A stretch of DNA of 64,000 nucleotides from Aspidapion aeneum (GCA_963576565.1 OY755042.1:7650372-7714371), one strand, 5' to 3'. Numbered from the stretch's first letter, positions 22,571-33,732 are shown. Made by a program: numbers and translations. The notes: generated by a model from the letters alone, not told the origin.

Positions 22571-23427
22571 TGATATTTTGCCAAAGCACAGAATGGCCCT
22601 TATTGGTTCAAGTTTTGGCATCAACGAAGGGCAAAGTAGATGATTAATACAAGGCCGTGGTTCGGAAGTCACGTTAAGCCGCTGGTCCCGTGCTAAGAGC
22701 GTAGATGGCGCTAGCACGATAAAGATCCCTTTGGCCGACAAAGGGTATCATGCAAAATTAAATCCTCCTTCAAAAAAGATAATTGCCTACCAGTGGGTGC
22801 TTAGCAGGCCGGCCTGCTGAGTCGTCATCTGGTATGAATGAATCGTGATGGTCCCACAAAAAAAATACCAAACGTGGGTCTCAGGCGAAACGCGATCTCA
22901 TTGAAACTAGAATAAAAGTTTTTAAAAAATGCCACAGCACTAATGTGATAGTATTTATTGTTTTTTTTAAATTATTTTTTCGGTGATAATTCTCGCGAAA
23001 GAAACCCAAGAAATTACACGGTTTCGGGTATTTCGTGATAATTTATTTTAGTTTATTTTTTGTTTTGTTTTAACAAATGACAATCGCCAAAAACGCAAAC
23101 CAACGGCACGCGTGTGTACAACTTCTGAAATTCAAGGGTTTTCCAGGGCGGCCGCGGTCGCCTGAAGAAAATGGTCTTCTAGTAACAAAAGCATCAAACA
23201 TTTGTATATAGTCTATTATTTTTAGCTTTTTGTGCCAAATTTCTATAGTTACATTCATAGTTTTTACCAGTCCTTCGTAATTATAGTTTTTTTCGTGTAC
23301 CCGCCTTATCTAATATAAATATTTTATAAAGCAGGTGCGAAATATGCAAAAACATGAAAATACGCGGGACCTGTAACTATCTAACTGATACTTATTAATT
23401 ATGTATATTTGGTTGTATTGTTTTTAC
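22571..23427. other. Unassigned intronic DNA with a GC palindrome
   Basis: No coding signal. AGCAGGCCGGCCTGCT at 22803-22818 is a perfect 16-bp palindrome. The stretch at 22571-22860 is more GC-rich than its surroundings and may be the tail or LTR of the BEL element, but no partner copy is present to prove it. Confidence 0.4.
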
Positions 23428-23553
23428 CTTTAACTTCTTTATTGCCAAAGATGTAACCATAATACCACTCTGCTTCTTCCTTTAGAATATATACCGTATC
23501 ACCAACATTAAGCTTCAATCTGGTTTCATTTAAATCATTAAAATTGTAGATAG
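23428..23553 (-). CDS. DOCK-A/B family exon (SH3 domain core)
   Basis: 126-nt exon: acceptor TTTTTCAG at 23554-23561, donor GGTAAAAAC from 23427 down. It begins with two bases (CT) that need a preceding G and ends with one base (G), so both flanking introns are phase 1. It encodes AIYNFNDLNETRLKLNVGDT, VYILKEEAEWYYGYIFGNKE and VK, a typical SH3 core: ALYxF, LxLxVGDxVxIL, WYYGY. It continues into GIFPKSFIHIK of the exon at 19149-19276. In DOCK180-type proteins this SH3 is at the extreme N-terminus, so one small first coding exon is expected upstream (right). I did not find it in the window. Confidence 0.85.
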
Positions 23554-23814
23554 CTGAAAAACAAAATAAAAACTTTTGACTCTTTTAAATCAAGTTTTCT
23601 TAAAAAATATCAAACAAATGGTGTGAACTGAGCAGGCTATATACTTTGTGGCAAAAGTACTGAACACGCACGCTTTCCATCGAACAACGGATTTACTAAA
23701 CATAACTATGGGCAATAATTGGGAACTAGTTTAGGGTCTGGCCAACTAAATACCGACAAATTTGAAAAGCGGAATTCTGCGCAGTAGGATTTTTTAATCT
23801 ATAAAAACCGGAAG

Positions 23815-24052
23815 GGCACAAAAAATATCGAAACACAAAATATGGAATTAAAATATCGGAACTACAAAATATAGAATAACAAAATATCGAAACTACAAAA
23901 TATCGAAAATACAAATATCGAAAAACAGAATATTGAAACAACGAAATATCGGAAATACAAAATATCGAATTAGAAAATATTAAAAACACAAAATATCAAA
24001 AACATAAAATGTCACAAAATACCGAAATAAGAAAATATCAGAAATGAAAATG
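23815..24052. repeat. Degenerate AAAATATCGAAA minisatellite
   Basis: About 14-16 bp units of the form ACAAAATATCGAAA recur some 14 times with drift. The antisense open frame (many FRYF, FCISDI-like repeats) is a repeat artefact. Confidence 0.85.
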
Positions 24053-24057
24053 TTAAA

Positions 24058-24183
24058 AACCTAACCTAACCAAACCATACCTAACCAAATCTAATTAGCA
24101 GTGTTGTGGGTTGGTTTAGTTAGGTTAGGTTTGGTTTGGATCGGTTTGGTTAGGTTAGGTTTTAATAGGTTTCGTTAGGTTAA
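24058..24183. repeat. Inverted TTAGG-like repeat
   Basis: Left half AACCTAACCTAACCAAACC, right half GTTAGGTTAGGTTTGGTTTGG and a second GGTTTGGTTAGGTTAGG, separated by a spacer of about 30 bp. The two halves are complementary and could fold into a long stem. The units resemble the insect telomere repeat (TTAGG) but are imperfect, inverted and internal, so this is not a telomere. Confidence 0.75.
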
Positions 24184-24504
24184 GTTTTCGAAAATTTATA
24201 TTTATTATATATTTTGTTTTGTCACACAAAAATGCATAGAAATCAACCTTACGGATTTTTCTTATACAAAACCAATATGGCCGCTGCTATTCGATCGCTG
24301 ATTGGTTGAAAGGCCCAATATTTTGATTCCCACTTACTCATTATGCAATTTTTAGATAGAAATAGGATTAAGCTTTAAAAAGCAACTTTGTTCTATAATT
24401 AATATAATCTTTTTAGGTTGCTAATCTGCGCGTTCGTCTTTTGGGATCACTAACCTCGATCCTTTTTAATCTGTTGTATTTTGTCTAAGAGTAAATGACC
24501 GAAT

Positions 24505-24850
24505 GGAGAATGTGGAAAAAAAAAATAAAGCAAGTCAAAAGAAATTTAACAATAGAAAAAAAGAAAGATAGAACAGAAGAAAGAGAAGAAAAAGAAGAAC
24601 AGAAAAAAGAAAACTGAAGAGAGAAGAAGAAAGATATCCGAAGATAAAGAACTGATTAGAAAGAGAAATTAGATTAAAAGAAAAAAAAAAGAAAAAGATA
24701 AAGATAAAAAAATCTGAAAAAAAATAGAAAAAGAAATCTAAGATTTCAAAATCCCTACTATACTAGTAAAAAACGGATCTACAAAGATTTAAAATGAAAA
24801 AGAGAGAATTGTAAGATAGATAGAAACAAGATATATAGAAGTATAAAGTA
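24505..24850 (+). repeat. Polypurine GA-rich tract
   Basis: About 340 bp composed mainly of GAAA, AGAAAGA and AGATA motifs on the plus strand. Low-complexity, no coding. Confidence 0.85.
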
Positions 24851-25310
24851 AGGGCCTCAAGTGGTTATAAAACTACACTTCCTTGAAGCCCACAGTCTTC
24901 TAGAAGGACAAAGCCAATGCTCTTAAACAGAACAGAAGAGGGTTATATATAAGCAATAGAGAAGTAGATAGACAGGTAAAAAAATATGACAGAAATGAAA
25001 AAACCTGAAAAATCGGGAAAATTTGCATAAAAAGCGGGACTTTAATGGGATTTAAAAAAAGCGGGACCGAGCAAGAAAAAGCGGGACCGTCCCGCCGTAG
25101 GCGAGACGTCTGGCAACCCTGTTGAATGGACAATCCTTGTGTATAAAGAGTTTAATAACAGGCCTAGGGTAGAGACAAACCGAGTTACAAGACAAAAAAA
25201 CAAAATTTCTCTTCCTATCTCAAAAACCGCTTTTACAACCTAGCAGAATTTTTTGAGGATGGGTTACAATAATGTGTGGTTTTATTTATTGTTATTAAGT
25301 TTGACAAATT
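24851..25310. other. Unassigned DNA
   Basis: No gene seen. Short repeated GCGGGAC motifs near 25035-25095 and a CGTCTGGCAACCCTG motif near 25108 suggest the edge of an old transposon. Confidence 0.3.
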
Positions 25311-25375
25311 TAGATGTTAACAGGGTTCGAAAATATGATGATATTTATATAAATATCATATTACATGATATATAT

Positions 25376-25436
<61 letters not shown>

Positions 25437-25516
25437 TAGATGTTAACAGGGTTCGAAAATATCATGATATTTATATAAATATCATATTACATGATATATA
25501 TCGGATATATATATAC
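25311..25516. repeat. 126-bp tandem duplication around an (AT)n tract
   Basis: TAGATGTTAACAGGGTTCGA starts at 25311 and again at 25437, followed by the same palindromic ATATTTATATAAATAT / CATGATATATATCGG sequence. The first copy ends in (AT)n of about 55 bp (25379-25435). The translated open frame with YIYIYI is only the microsatellite. Related ATGATAT motifs recur at 27095-27115 and 27430-27500. Confidence 0.85.
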
Positions 25517-27092
25517 TTATCATTGAAGAATAACAAAGCATGCTGTAGCAATGAGGATATTCCAGTATTTGCTCTTGAGTATATATGGGATTATATCAAG
25601 TATCCACTTAGGTTTCTGTACAATTTGTTTGTTACAAGTGGTACCTTTCCAGACAAACTTAAATTAGGACATGTTGTCCCTTTATTTAAGAAGGGTGATT
25701 GCCAGCTTCTCGAGAATTATAGATCTATCACTGGCCTTCTGTATTTTTCCAAAATCTTCGAGAAAATCATGAAAACCTTCTCTCAAATGCACAGCATGGT
25801 TTCAGAGATAAATTGTCAACTAATACTGCCGCTTATGATTTCACTCAAGCAATTTACAACTCAATGGACTCAAGCAAGTTCACTGTTGCTCTCTATTTTG
25901 ACCTCACACATGCATTTGATTGTGTTGATAGTGTGTTTCTTATTCAAAAACTGAATGCTTTAGGGTTTCGAGGTGATTTCAGAAATCTTGTTACTTCTTT
26001 TATGACAGGTAGGAAAATAAAGGTAAAGTTTGGTTCAGATTTCTCTAGTACTTGTGAGCAAAGATATGGGGTGCCACAAGGTAGTGTGCTATCCCCACTC
26101 CTATTTATTCTGTTTATTAATGACCTTGTAAGTTTTCTAGAAAGTTGTTGGTCCCCAGGGGATAAAATAAAAATCGTTCTGTATGCCGATGATTCCCCCA
26201 TTGTCATATCGTGTGAATCCCTACAAACTCTTATCGAAAAGTCCAATCTCATGCTTGATAAGTTTCATGAATGGTGTACTAGTAACAAACTGCTAGTCAA
26301 TGAGAGCAAAACTAAATACATGGTGTTTCACAAGAGAAGGTTAGTACCAAACTTTGTCCTCTCCATGAATGGTGTAAATGTTGATAGGGTTGACAGCTAT
26401 AAGTTCTTAGGATTACATATCGATAGTCAGCTTACCTGGACATGTCATATTGACCATGTAGCTGGAAAACTCAACTCTGCATACTTCGCAATAGTTAATT
26501 TGAAAAACATATTAACAACAAAACAACTTATAAATGTATATTATGCTTTGGTATACAGTCATCTGAACTACATGATTCTTTATTGGGGTCAATCATGCGA
26601 AATTGGGAGGGTTTTTGTGCTTCAGAAACGAATCTTAAGGAAGATTTTTTCCTTGAGCCCTGTGGAATCATGTAGGCCTATATTTAAAAATCAAAAGCTA
26701 CTTACTATTTATGGCATTTTGATACTTGAGGCGGCTATGTTTGTAAGGCGAAACAAAAGCAAATTCCCAACAGTTTCAACAAGTCATAACTATAAACAAG
26801 TAAAATCTTGATTCCAAATTTTCATCTATCAGCTTTTAGGAAAAGTCCAAAATGTTTTGCTAGTTATGTATATAATAAAATTCCTAATGAAATAAATAAT
26901 GTCACATCAGACAAACAGTTCAAAAAAAGACTACAGAGCTACCTTATTGATAAATGTTTCTATAGCATTAGCAACCTGTTTGATCATTGACTAGAGTTAA
27001 ATGTAATATTATATAGTATTTTCTGCTGTAAAATTTGACATTGTATATACTTTTATAAGTCGATGTACAATAAAGAATTGAATTGAATTGAA
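25517..27092 (+). pseudogene. Jockey-superfamily LINE, RT domain, 5' truncated
   Basis: Reverse transcriptase from the pre-palm region (VVPLFKKGD..ENYRSITG) through LYFDLTHAFDCVD, YGVPQGSVLSPLLF, the catalytic LYADDSPIV and YKFLGLHID, to the C-terminal NYMILYWGQSC and a final frame with NKIPNEINNVTS. The endonuclease part is missing. Two frame changes (near 25800 and 26811) and a YADDS box show decay. The 3' end is GTACAATAAAGAATTGAATTGAAT, a short repeat tail (27070-27092) as in several non-LTR families. It lies directly after the (AT)n region, so the 5' junction is uncertain. Confidence 0.88.
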
Positions 27093-27499
27093 TATATCTG
27101 ATATATATCATTATCAAACTGAATGCTTTGGTTTTGGCATATTAAATAAAAATCACTACTTCCTAATAAATCAAAAGTACACACAGATGGAAAACACAGT
27201 AACTGCTCTAACCTGGGAAAATAGACAACAAAAGAAATCGTCGCGTCGGGGATCTATCACATGTGAAACAGGGGATTCCCAGTCAGCTCCGCGATGCCTA
27301 TGAGTCAGCCAAATCGATCGATACTACACCTTTACAGATGCTTATACTTTTGTACAGGGGCGTACTGACAAATTTTCTGATATTTAGAATGGTAGAAAAC
27401 ATTTTTAGTTTAATAAGTAAAATTATTGAATATATCGGATATATATCAAGCTATATATATATCGTGATATAAATCATGATATATATCACTTGATATATA
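27093..27499. other. Unassigned AT-rich DNA between LINEs
   Basis: No recognised coding. It contains palindromic runs GATATATATC/CATGATATATATC (27427-27500) of the same type as 25311-25516, suggesting an AT-palindrome repeat that LINEs have inserted into. Confidence 0.4.
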
Positions 27500-28460
27500 A
27501 AGAATAAATAAGAAGCAGCCCAGTACAGAGCCCTGTGGTACACCATACTTTGTACCGAGTTCTCCTGAAAGTTCACTATTAAATTTAACTCTCTGTTTTC
27601 TGGATTTTACAAAATTTGTCAGTAGACTTAATGTCAAGCCGGATATGCCATATCTGTTTAGTTTTAACAATAAAAGGTCTAAATTTACACATTTAAAGGC
27701 GCGACGGATATCCAAGAAAACAGCCCCAACTATTTTATTTTGACCAATTTGATTTTTTCCATGTGCTTATCACAAGTTGTAATGCTGTTTCGTACGAGTG
27801 TGTGGAATAAGTATATTATTGTTATTAATAGATTCCAATAATTGTATTTTAACTGCAATTTCCATCACCTTTTCATATATTGGCAAGGTATTGATAGGTC
27901 GAAACTCGCTACAAAGTATAGTGTTCCTAACCTTTTCTATTGGGGTTATAGCTGCACATTTTCAACAGTCTGGAAAATTCCCAAAACTAAAAGCCAAATT
28001 AATAATCTTTGTTAACGCCGACCCTATGCTGTACACTGTTTTAAGAATGTTGAGGTCAATCGCGTCACTATCTTTAGTACTCTTTTTTATTGAAAAAATA
28101 ATCTCTATTAGTAGTGCCATGTTGATTTGTTCAAATTTATATTATTTTTTTATTTCAGGAATTTTTTTAATGATTTCATGAAAATTCAAGTTTATTGGCA
28201 CTGCAGATATTAAAGTTTATTTAGCTCTTTTCTGGAAACTGATTTGTTCCCAACAGTTCCTTTAAGGTTTTCCACATTTTTTTACCATCTCGTTCATAGC
28301 TGTCAATCATACTTTCATAATATACTTTGGTTTCATTTCTAATATTTGTTGTAACCTGATTTCTGATTGTTTTATATCTTTTCCAGTCCTCCAATGTTTT
28401 GCTCTGTTTAGCTAATTTAAAAAGATCATCCCTTGCCTTAATTTGTTCCATAATATCAGG
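27500..28460 (-). pseudogene. LINE fragment (linker and RT palm), minus strand
   Basis: Read right to left. 28451-28221 has the endonuclease-RT linker (EDWKRYKTIRNQVTTNIRNE). Then come ALTKIINLAFSFGNFPDCWK and CSEFRPINTLPIYEKVME (27900-28030), then DIRRAFKCVNLDLLLLKLN and TKYGVPQGSVLG (27715-27520). One stop and a frame change lie between. The element ends abruptly at the AT-rich palindromic DNA near 27500, without the YADD region. Jockey-superfamily order, non-functional. Confidence 0.82.
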
Positions 28461-28711
28461 TGTAAATGTTTAACTTAAAGTTGTTAAATATGTTTATTTC
28501 CTTGTATTTTGCACAAATAATGATGCAAGATTATTTACAGTATTCGCATTGTCTGTATTAAACCAATTACAAGTGTTCAATGACCTTTTAAAGCTTTTTT
28601 CATTCATCTCTTTTAACAATATTACCCGGTGTATGTAAGCTTTAGCCTTATACAAATAAAAAATTTTGATTTTGATAGTATTAATAAGATTTGTAAATTT
28701 GCTAGCTCATA
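28461..28711. other. Short spacer with a LINE-like 3' tail
   Basis: The segment ending near 28675 (TACAAATAAAAAATTTTGATTTTGAT) looks like a plus-strand LINE 3' end with an AAATAAA signal. No coding is recognised. Confidence 0.35.
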
Positions 28712-31375
28712 TGTTTTTTATTTTTTTTTTTTTTATTTTTTTTTTTCAACGGTCATGACATTTACAAAAATTTAAATTACAATAGTATGAACTATAACTA
28801 ACAGTATTATGTAGTAATAATTATTGAGCAAATTTTTTCACAAACTTGTTGAATTGTTGTAAAGTTACATTAAATAAATCTACATCGATTTTATTTAAAG
28901 AATTTGCCATTCTAGTAAGAGGAGAGTTTATCCCATGTGCAGTTCTATGAAATTGCACAAACAATAAAGAATAATTTCTAGTCTGTCTTTGTGGAACTTG
29001 AAAAGAGATCATTTCTAATAAGTTAGGACAATCAACATTATTATTTATAATTTTAAACAGTAACCTGGTATCCATCATAAACCTCCGCTTTTCCAAAGAT
29101 TGAATACTCAATAAACTCTGTAGAGATATGTAGTCAATATGATCTTTTGGTATTTTTAGCTTGTAGTTTATTAACCTTAAAAACCTACGCTGAATTTTTT
29201 CTAACATATCTATATATTTAAAATAGTGTGGATTCCAAATTTGACTAGCATACTCAATCAATGATCGCACCAGAGAACAGTACAACAATTTAAAGCAATA
29301 TACGTTATTGAATTCCTCTAAAGTATGCGATATAAACCCTAACACTCGTAGACTTTTGTTGCAAATATTTTCAATGTGCAAATTAAATTCAATTTTTTGA
29401 TCAAAAATAACACCTAAGTCCTTAATTTGATCCACACTGTTTAAAGTAGTAGAATTTAAGATGTAGTCAAATATTATTGGTTTATGAATTCTGAAATATC
29501 TCATGACACTACATTTGTTTAAGTTCAATGATAACTTGTTATTTTGGCACCATAAATTAAAGCAGTCTAAATCCTCTTGAATTAATAGGCAATCTTGATG
29601 ACATCCAATTACTAAATATAATTTAAAATCATCTGCAAATAGTAAGAATTTACAGTTTTTTACACAGAAATAGAGATCATTGATAAATAAATTAAATAAA
29701 AGTGGTGACAAATGTCCCCCTTGAGGCACTCCTGAGCAAACTTCAATTCTAAATGAATGAATATTATTTATATTAACAATTTGACTTCTTTTGCTTAGGT
29801 AGCTCATAATCCATCTAAAGAACCCTCCAGAGAAGCCATGATGTTTTAACTTACTTAAGAGGATCCTATGGTTAATTTTATCAAAGGCTTTAGAGAAATC
29901 CGTGTGGATTGCATCCACCTGACAACGGCTCTCCAAAGCCTCAGATATATATTCTGTGTAAATAAGAAGATTACTTACTGTCGATTTACCTCTCTGAAAC
30001 CCATGTTGTTCTTGGCAGAGAAGAGGTGATAATAAAGGAGTTATTTTATTTGTTACTATATGTTCAAATATTTTGCTAAATAAACTTATTTTCGAAATCC
30101 CACGATAATTTTCGATTTTTTCCTTATTACCACTTTTAAATATGGGAGTTAAGAAGCTAATCTTCCATTTTTCTGGAAATTCCCCTAATGATAATGACCT
30201 AGTAAATATTTTGTGTAAAATTGGTGCCAAAATAAACCTACAGTTATATATGAAATCCCGAGGAATGCCATCGGGGCCTTTTCCTAGAGATCTTTTGAGT
30301 TTTTCTATTGCATTATATACATCAATTAAATCTATATTTATATCACATAAGTTTAAGTCGGAGGGTATGCCATGATTAACCTCAAAATCAATGTCATTTT
30401 CTAAATCAGATTCATAAACATCGCCAAAAAAAGTGGCAAACATGTTGGCTATATCTTGTGCATCTGAAGATGTTTCATTACCATATGACATAGTATTAGG
30501 TAAGGAACTGGAATTGTTTTTATTTTTTGCATATCTCCAAAATTCATTTGGATTGACTTGCATATTTATTTCTAGATTGTTGATAAATAATTCCCGAGAC
30601 TGTTTGTATGATTCTTTACAGTCATGACGTGATGTCATAAACTTGATATAGTCATCGATCGAGCCACTCTTTTTGTATTCCTTGTGCAAAATTTTTTTGG
30701 TAATTATCAATTCTTTTAAATTATTTGGCATCCAGCTTGGAAAATTTGACTTCTTTGCCCAACAAATTGGCACAAACTTATCTATTGTATATTGAAGTTC
30801 ATTATAAAATTTATCAACCATAGTATTGATATCTGATTCAAACATATCATCCCAGTTGGAGCATGCTAAATGATGATTGATGCCTTCATAATCTGCATAT
30901 TTGAAATTGTAAAATTCATAATCAAAAGAAAGAGATGGTTGCTCTGGCTGAATGTCAATATTTATCTCCAATGCTGGATGCTTCTGATCTAATCTTATAA
31001 ATGGATCATTTACTACTACTACACTTAAGTTATTTTGATTGCTAAAAACTAAATCTAGAGTATTACCATATATATTTGGTACCTTGTTGTGCTGAAAAAA
31101 ATTCAAAAAAGAAAAAAAGTCGGAAATACATTCAGACTTATTATTCATTTGACCAGTTGCCCAACAACCATTTTCCATATTGCACCAATGTATCCTAGGC
31201 AAGTTGAAATCGCCAAGCAAAAATATATGATCAAATTTTTGACTGCACAAAATATCTTCAACTGAGTCACAATATGCTTTATATTTTTCGCAAGGTGTAG
31301 ATGGGGATAGATAGACACAACCTAATAGTACTGTTTTGTTTCCAATAGTAACTCTAATGTTATTTTTTTATGTGA
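28712..31375 (-). mobile_element. Jockey-superfamily LINE with nearly intact ORF2, 5' truncated
   Basis: The poly(A) tail is at the left end (plus-strand T-run 28715-28747), then a 3' UTR of about 75 bp. The ORF then runs from the stop at 28821 to about 31375 with no internal stop, roughly 850 codons. It begins inside the apurinic endonuclease domain: VLLGCVYLSP, HIFLLGDFNLPRIHW, TLDLVFSN and a final HPALEI. A linker follows, then RT: KISFLTPIFKSGNKEKIENYRGIS, DFSKAFDKINH, GVPQGGHLSPLLFNLF, FLLFADDFKLY, KDLGVIFD, and a C-terminal SQIWNPHY region. An in-frame TAA just beyond 31375 and the lack of the EN N-terminus and ORF1 show 5' truncation. No ATG is required, since the quoted start is mid-domain. 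Intact coding and a clear poly(A) imply a young copy. Confidence 0.92.
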
Positions 31376-31542
31376 ATTAAGCTACTGAGTTTTTCTTATA
31401 CCCATTGGAATTAAATTTAAAAAAAAAGTATGCCTAATTTTATTGAACTCAGTTAAGTTGTTATATTCAATTAACTATTATGATGATATTTTTTCAATCT
31501 CATTTTATCAGTTTAACCCCTGATTTATAACTAAAACTATTA
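31376..31542. other. Unassigned AT-rich DNA
   Basis: No open frame or motif recognised. It ends at the 8-bp target duplication of the next element. Confidence 0.3.
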
Positions 31543-31550
31543 TTATAACC

Positions 31551-31908
31551 CGAGGGGTGAACAGCTAACCCAAAATGTGTACACCGATTGTGAAAATCCT
31601 CAATCTTTTGCTAAGATTGTAAGGGATTGTGGTAAGATTGTGAGGGATTGTGGAGGACTGTGCAGCGGTGTAGTGTGCCTGAAGGGGCGGAGGGGCGATA
31701 GACCATCAAAAATTCTTGAAAAAAAACTATCGTTTCCTTTGGGAGGGATTGTGAAGGACTGTGTGGTAAGATTTTGAAAGATTGTGAGGGATTGTAAGGG
31801 GTTGTGGTAAGATTCTGACAGATTGTGAAGGATTGTGAGTGATTGAGAGGGATTGTGTAAAGATTGTGAGAAATGTGTACACCGATTGTGAGAGCTGTTC
31901 ACCCCTCG
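31551..31908. mobile_element. MITE with minisatellite core, copy 1
   Basis: Terminal inverted repeats CGAGGGGTGAACAGCT (31551) and AGCTGTTCACCCCTCG (31908) are perfect over 16 bp, flanked by an identical 8-bp TTATAACC (31543-31550 and 31909-31916). Just inside both ends lies GTGTACACCGATTGTGA in direct orientation. The core is many copies of AGATTGTGAGGGATTGTGGTA-like units of about 20 bp. An 8-bp duplication is typical of hAT, and also of P elements. The TIR sequence does not match a family I know. No coding; open frames here are repeat artefacts. Confidence 0.88.
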
Positions 31909-32019
31909 TTATAACCTATCATTAATATAATACTAATATTTACTAGATATAAACGACTGGAATGTAAAGAAGATTTAAGTAGAATATATTGTAAATTTTA
32001 CTTTTCAAGTGGGGCAACC

Positions 32020-32404
32020 CGTTTATAAAATAGTAAAACAGCAATCTTCCCACAATCCTTTACAATCTTTACACAATCCTTCCCAATCACTCACAATCTT
32101 ACCACAATCCTTCACAATCTCACCAGAATCTCTTAATCATTACACAATTTATCCCAATCTTACCATAGTCTGTCACAATCCCTCACAATCTTACCACAGT
32201 CCTTAAAATCCCTCACAATCTTACCACAGTCCATCACAATCCCTCACAATCTTTTACAATCCCTCACAATCTTACCACAGTCCTTCACAATCTGTCACAA
32301 TCTTACCACAGTCCTTCACAATCCCTCACACACACACAATCTTAGCAAAGATTGTGGATTTTCACAATCGGTGTACACATTCTGGTTAAGCTGTTCACAC
32401 CTCG
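32020..32404 (-). mobile_element. MITE with minisatellite core, copy 2 (truncated)
   Basis: The same family reversed: the core reads CAATCTTACCACAGTCCTTCA in many copies, and the right end is CAATCGGTGTACAC..AAGCTGTTCACACCTCG (to 32404). The left terminal repeat is missing, so the copy is truncated near 32020 and no target duplication can be confirmed. The core is longer than in the other two copies. Confidence 0.82.
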
Positions 32405-32793
32405 TTTCCCACTTCGTTGTATTTTTGCTTTTTTTTTTACTTCAGCCCCGTTTCAACCTAAAACAGATCTGGCAACCCTAGGTATGAGTTATCAGTGAGA
32501 GACCCTCGGAAAAAGTATGTTTTATTATTTATTTTACAAATAATATACTTACCTATTCCCAAGCTACACCTGTCCTCTACGTTTTTCCAGGAGCTCATTT
32601 TTTAATAACAGGGAAACATTTTAATGACACAATCTACTGAGAGTCAAGTAACTTCCCATTTAATGCATCTAGCTGATTAAAACTAAATCTGAAACAATTG
32701 GTCTAATTAAAAATAATTAAAAACATAAAATCTAAAAACTTTTGTTTTGACGGGTAAAACAACACAACTAACCCTTTGGTGTTCTGTGCAACT
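32405..32793. other. Unassigned DNA
   Basis: No gene seen; ATCTGGCAACCCTAGG near 32468 resembles the motif at 25108. Otherwise AT-rich. Confidence 0.3.
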
Positions 32794-32828
32794 AACCTAA
32801 TCTGTGAACTGTGCACACAGATTAGGTT
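32794..32828. repeat. Perfect 13-bp inverted repeat
   Basis: AACCTAATCTGTG and CACAGATTAGGTT are exact reverse complements around a 9-nt loop. Isolated hairpin; function unknown. Confidence 0.8.
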
Positions 32829-32844
32829 AAATAACACTAGCGTA

Positions 32845-32960
32845 TTCCATTGGGAAAATGAGTGCAGCACGGGCACTGAAACGGTGCTTTCAAAAATTTG
32901 CACCTAGTGCAGTGTCAATGGAACACGCGGAAAATGAAAAATCGCACTCGTTTAGTCTGC
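32845..32960 (-). repeat. Dispersed repeat with GCGTATTCCATTGGGAAAAT end
   Basis: GCGTATTCCATTGGGAAAAT followed by GAGTGCAGCAC is found here and, reversed, near 39168-39198 and 39770-39800. The following bases contain decayed copies of the same motif (CAGTGTCAATGGAACACGCGG). A dispersed repeat of unknown class. Confidence 0.65.
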
Positions 32961-33204
32961 AAGCCAATAACCTCACATATTTTGTTATAGTGGGTTTACA
33001 CATGCATGAATTTAGTGGCGCCAGTGTTCGCGCCAGTTCTATTTGCACGCCAGTAAAGGTTTACACTATTGTGCGAAAATTAAAAAGACTAGCAAGCCAG
33101 TTTCATTTTTAAAGTGTACACGATACGCGATATGTCGGCTGAACTCTTGGAAGCCTGCAAAATAGTCGCTAAACTTTTATTCAAAAAAAGAATAAAAGAG
33201 ATTT

Positions 33205-33455
33205 AGAAAAAGGAACAACGAAAAGGCCGTATCTGGGTTAAAACATGGATTGCTCGTCGATCTACTTTGGGTGCTTTCGAAAAACTTTTAGGAGAACTTG
33301 CAGCAGAAGATCCTGCGAGCTATAAAAACCCTCTTTGAATGATAAAGCAACATTTTGATATTCTTCTAGAGTATGTGACGCTACGAATTATAAAAATGGA
33401 TACCCACATGAGAGATGCGTTAACCCTAAAATTGAAATTGGAAGTGACATTAAGA
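33205..33455 (+). pseudogene. Harbinger transposase, N-terminal fragment
   Basis: Plus-strand translation gives RKGRIWVKTWIARRSTLGAF, LLGELAAEDPASYKNPL, a TGA, then HFDILLEYVTLRIIKMDTHM and LKLEVTLRYL. This matches the familiar N-terminus of HARBI1-like transposases (RxRWWVRPW..R..LGAY..LL.EL..EDP..Y.NF.RM....F..LL..V...I...DT.MR). One in-frame stop replaces the expected Arg before Met. The catalytic DDE part is absent. Confidence 0.82.
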
Positions 33456-33459
33456 TATC

Positions 33460-33732
33460 TTAGAAAATTCGATCTGCTTCTTTAAACCATGGTACTTTTG
33501 GGTATACTTCATCCGCACCGGCTCCGGAACGTTGTATTTTAAATAATTTTGTCAATTCCAAAGCATATTTGTTTCTTATGGATCGTATTTTTGCTTTTAC
33601 TTCTGCAACTTCAAAGCCTTCAATATTCATTATTTCACTAATTTTTTGGTAAGCATTTATCTCGACTATCTTTGTTTTTATAATAAGTACTGTGTACATC
33701 CCATAAACAAGGAAAACATTCATAGCCTTCAA
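33460..33732 (-). pseudogene. MADF-domain protein fragment of the Harbinger element
   Basis: Encodes KIVEINAYQKISEIMNIEGF, VAEVKAKIRSIRNKYALELT, and an SGAGADEVYPKVPWFKEADRIF-like end. The W/AY..I...., KxKxRxLRxxYxxE and Y.P.W.F spacing is that of a MADF (Myb/SANT-like) DNA-binding domain, the usual second protein of insect Harbinger elements that assists transposase. It ends right after the domain, so C-terminal parts are lost. The open frame start is not secure. Confidence 0.75.

Larger units (their letters stand above)
19277..23427 (-). other. DOCK intron (phase 1) loaded with BEL/Pao relics
   Basis: 4.15-kb interval between the two DOCK exons. It has donor GGTAAA at 23427 and acceptor TTTATAG at 19277. 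It is filled by two BEL/Pao pol remnants on the opposite strand. The rest (19284-19765 and 22571-23427) is unrecognised AT-rich DNA apart from a GC palindrome at 22803-22818. Confidence 0.8.

Noticed and set aside
23726..23989. Open frame rich in FRYF and SIFC
   Set aside because: Translation of the AAAATATCGAAA minisatellite.
24058..24183. Telomere end
   Set aside because: Units are imperfect, inverted and embedded in ordinary DNA, with an intron of a host gene immediately to the left.
25253..25510. Open frame with a long YIYIYI tract
   Set aside because: Translated (AT)n microsatellite; only the downstream RT part of that frame is real.
31577..32206. Open frames with repeated TILHNPSQSLT-like or DCGKIVRD-like units
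   Set aside because: Translations of the GATTGTGAGGG minisatellite in the MITE cores on either strand.
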